Shown here piece by piece: positions 40,254 to 41,466 of a stretch of 41,466 nucleotides of DNA; position 1 is the stretch's first letter, and every line of letters begins with the position of its first letter. The stretch comes from Gallionellaceae bacterium (lineage in GTDB: Bacteria; Pseudomonadota; Gammaproteobacteria; Burkholderiales; Gallionellaceae). The notes under the pieces were generated by a model, which worked only from the letters and a program-made list of their open reading frames with translations, did no database searches and was not told the origin of the DNA. Location: positions 1 to 41,466 of the forward strand of contig VIKH01000025.1 of NCBI GenBank assembly GCA_008080515.1. The letters are read 5' to 3'. The translations under genes and the position numbers were made by a program.

Positions 40254-40742
40254 ATGAGCGGTAGCCCGCAACATACCCAACTGAACGGAGCGGCGGAGTA
40301 TATCGCGGCGCTGGATACGCTGTGCGAAATGGCGCAGCACAGCCTGTTTATTTTCGAAAAGAATTTTGAGGGGGCGGGGTTCAACTCGGAAGCTCGCTAC
40401 AACTCGATGCGCCGCCTGCTGCTTTCCAGCCCGATCAACCGCCTGCATCTGCTGGCGCACGATACGCGCCCGATCACGCAGCACTGCCCGCGCCTGATGC
40501 TGTTGCTGCGGCAGTTCAGCCACAATATGCACATCTGGCAGACCCCCCCGCACTTGTTGCATCTGACGGAGCCGTTTGCGGTGGCAGACGAGTCGCATTA
40601 TGTGCGGCGTTTCCATTTCGATGACCCGCGCGGTATCCTGGCGCAAGATGATGTGGAAGGCGCGCGCGCCCTGAAATCCCGCTTCTCCGAGATGTGGGCT
40701 TCCTCCCGCCCATCGCTTTCATCTACCGCCACCGGCCTGTGA
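40254..40742 (+). CDS. Conserved hypothetical protein (DUF7931-like)
   Basis: 162 residues, cytoplasmic. It has YIAALDTLCEMAQHSLFIFE, the pattern FEGAGFNSEARYNSMRRLLL, and LLAHDTRPITQHCPRLMLLL followed by RQFSHNMHIW, resembling a small betaproteobacterial family of unknown function with a faint phospholipase-D-like core. The ATG at 40254 has AAAGG about 8 bases upstream; the longer frame reaching back to 39813 is antisense to the peroxiredoxin gene. It is followed by a strong terminator. The family assignment is from memory of the pattern and moderately sure. Confidence 0.7.
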   Translation: MSGSPQHTQLNGAAEYIAALDTLCEMAQHSLFIFEKNFEGAGFNSEARYNSMRRLLLSSPINRLHLLAHDTRPITQHCPRLMLLLRQFSHNMHIWQTPPHLLHLTEPFAVADESHYVRRFHFDDPRGILAQDDVEGARALKSRFSEMWASSRPSLSSTATGL

Positions 40743-40811
40743 TTCCATTTCTATTTTAGAAGTGCCATATTTCGCGTTTTTCGTTGGCCGGTTTTAGGGT
40801 TTTTAGCTTTC

Positions 40812-40848
40812 AAAAAAAACCGCACGGTTTGCGCCGTGCGGTTTTTGT
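40812..40848. terminator. Bidirectional intrinsic terminator
   Basis: A run of A, then the perfect stem CCGCACGG / CCGTGCGG with loop TTTGCG, then TTTTTG. It serves the plus-strand gene ending at 40742 and the minus-strand rne ending at 40869. Confidence 0.95.
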
Positions 40849-40868
40849 TTGTTGCTTATGCCGCGAAA

Positions 40869-41466
40869 TCAGCGCGGCGACTGTTGGGTCTCGATCTGGA
40901 CCAGCGGCTCGCTGTTTTCCACGCTGTAAACCTCGCGCGGGCGCGGGCGGCGGCGCGGAGCTTGCAGTTGTGTTTCCGTTTCGGAGACGGGCGAGGCGGC
41001 GCATTTGATCGGGTCGGTTTCGATCAGTACCAAACCGCTGGCGTCGAGCGCTTCCGACAGGCTGGGCGCTTCCGGTTTGGCGGCTTGAACCGGGGCGGGA
41101 GCGGCTGGCGCGGGCTGCGGCAGCGTTTCTGCCTGCTGTTCTGCGACTGCGGGTTCAGCGGCGGCGACAGGCGGCTCTTCAATGGCAAGATCGGGTAGCG
41201 TGATTGCCTGAAAAACGGCCTGCGCTTCTGCCGGGTTGCCTGGCTGGCGGGCCTCTTCGTTTAGCCCCGCCGTTTCGGCGGTCTCTACCGCAGTTGCGGC
41301 TTGCTCGCTTGCCGTTTGCCCGGTGGTCTGTTCGCGGCGCTCGCGCTCGCGTTGGCCGCCGCGTCTGCCGCGCTTGCGCCCGTTGCGACCGCCACCTTCC
41401 GGCGCTTGCTCGGTGGGTGCGGCAGCGGCGGATGGCGCGCTTTCCAATACCGGCTTCTCTGCTGCT
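40869..41466 (-). CDS. rne: Ribonuclease E C-terminal tail, 5' part outside window
   Basis: The minus-strand frame is open to the window edge. It reads an Ala/Pro/Glu-rich disordered segment with an Arg-rich patch (GRNGRKRGRRGGQRERERR) and ends PRRRPRPREVYSVENSEPLV then QIETQQ, the typical end of betaproteobacterial RNase E. This tail is the scaffold that binds degradosome partners and RNA; the catalytic half lies beyond 41466. An apparent start at 41447 is only an internal TTG. The terminator at 40812-40848 follows. Confidence 0.82.
   Translation of the reverse strand, partial: AAEKPVLESAPSAAAAPTEQAPEGGGRNGRKRGRRGGQRERERREQTTGQTASEQAATAVETAETAGLNEEARQPGNPAEAQAVFQAITLPDLAIEEPPVAAAEPAVAEQQAETLPQPAPAAPAPVQAAKPEAPSLSEALDASGLVLIETDPIKCAASPVSETETQLQAPRRRPRPREVYSVENSEPLVQIETQQSPR

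Noticed and set aside
1-41466. CRISPR arrays, tRNA or rRNA genes
   Set aside because: No regularly spaced direct repeats and no recognisable tRNA or rRNA signatures were seen on either strand.

Overview
The window (about 41.5 kb, mostly near 60% G+C by eye) looks like the chromosome of a betaproteobacterium, probably of the Nitrosomonadales (Gallionella/Sideroxydans-like). This rests on the flavour of the GalU, SlyD and RNase E tail proteins, a PEP-CTERM-type secreted protein, and dispersed palindromic repeats typical of that group. The assignment is inference; no rRNA or tRNA gene is present.

Layout. (1) About 1-12.8 kb: a tightly packed, all-plus-strand surface/exopolysaccharide operon. 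It holds GDP-L-fucose synthase (5' end outside the window), a Wzx-type flippase, two GT4 glycosyltransferases, a hexapeptide acyltransferase, a Wzy/WaaL-type polymerase, a GT2 glycosyltransferase, an acyltransferase-3 protein, a PslG-like GH39 hydrolase and an unrecognised DxD protein. Most junctions are ATGA or gTGA overlaps. An IS110-family element with flanking MITE-like repeats splits it after the polymerase gene. (2) About 12.8-21.4 kb: an accessory region with a HigBA-like toxin-antitoxin pair, an IS1380 transposase remnant, a deleted methyltransferase, a PEP-CTERM-type protein, a frameshifted secreted protein, an orphan kdpC remnant, and a lower-G+C two-gene unit (UvrD/HelD-like SF1 helicase plus Bro-N/DinD-like protein). 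Two of these cargo blocks are bracketed by a second, degenerate copy of the 3' end of the gene before them. (3) About 21.4-27 kb: the polysaccharide cluster resumes with three GT4 enzymes, a WecG/TagA/CpsF transferase and GalU. (4) About 27.3-30.9 kb: an EAL-CBS-GGDEF c-di-GMP protein, then a PlsC-like and an OlsB-like acyltransferase, a likely ornithine-lipid pair. (5) About 31.2-41.5 kb: a HipA-like kinase with a fused HTH, a P-type ATPase, a DUF2062 protein, a GT-C-like membrane protein, a GloC/YcbL-like hydrolase with an internal deletion, SlyD, a Bcp/PrxQ peroxiredoxin, a small DUF7931-like protein and the 3' end of rne.

How it fits together. GDP-fucose and UDP-glucose supply (fcl, galU), several glycosyltransferases, O-acylation, a flippase, a polymerase and a periplasmic hydrolase make a coherent Wzx/Wzy-type polysaccharide pathway. 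The c-di-GMP enzyme beside it is a natural but unproven regulator. The middle of the cluster has been a landing zone for mobile and addiction elements and shows much gene decay: frameshifts, deletions, remnants and a tandem duplication inside the transposase gene.

Most interesting: the helicase/Bro-N unit with a perfect 25-bp palindrome inside the Bro-N gene, the repeated pattern of cargo flanked by duplicated 3' gene ends, the IS110 element with its candidate bridge-RNA region and frame-changing 17-bp duplication, and the metallo-hydrolase that has lost the first zinc-binding histidine.
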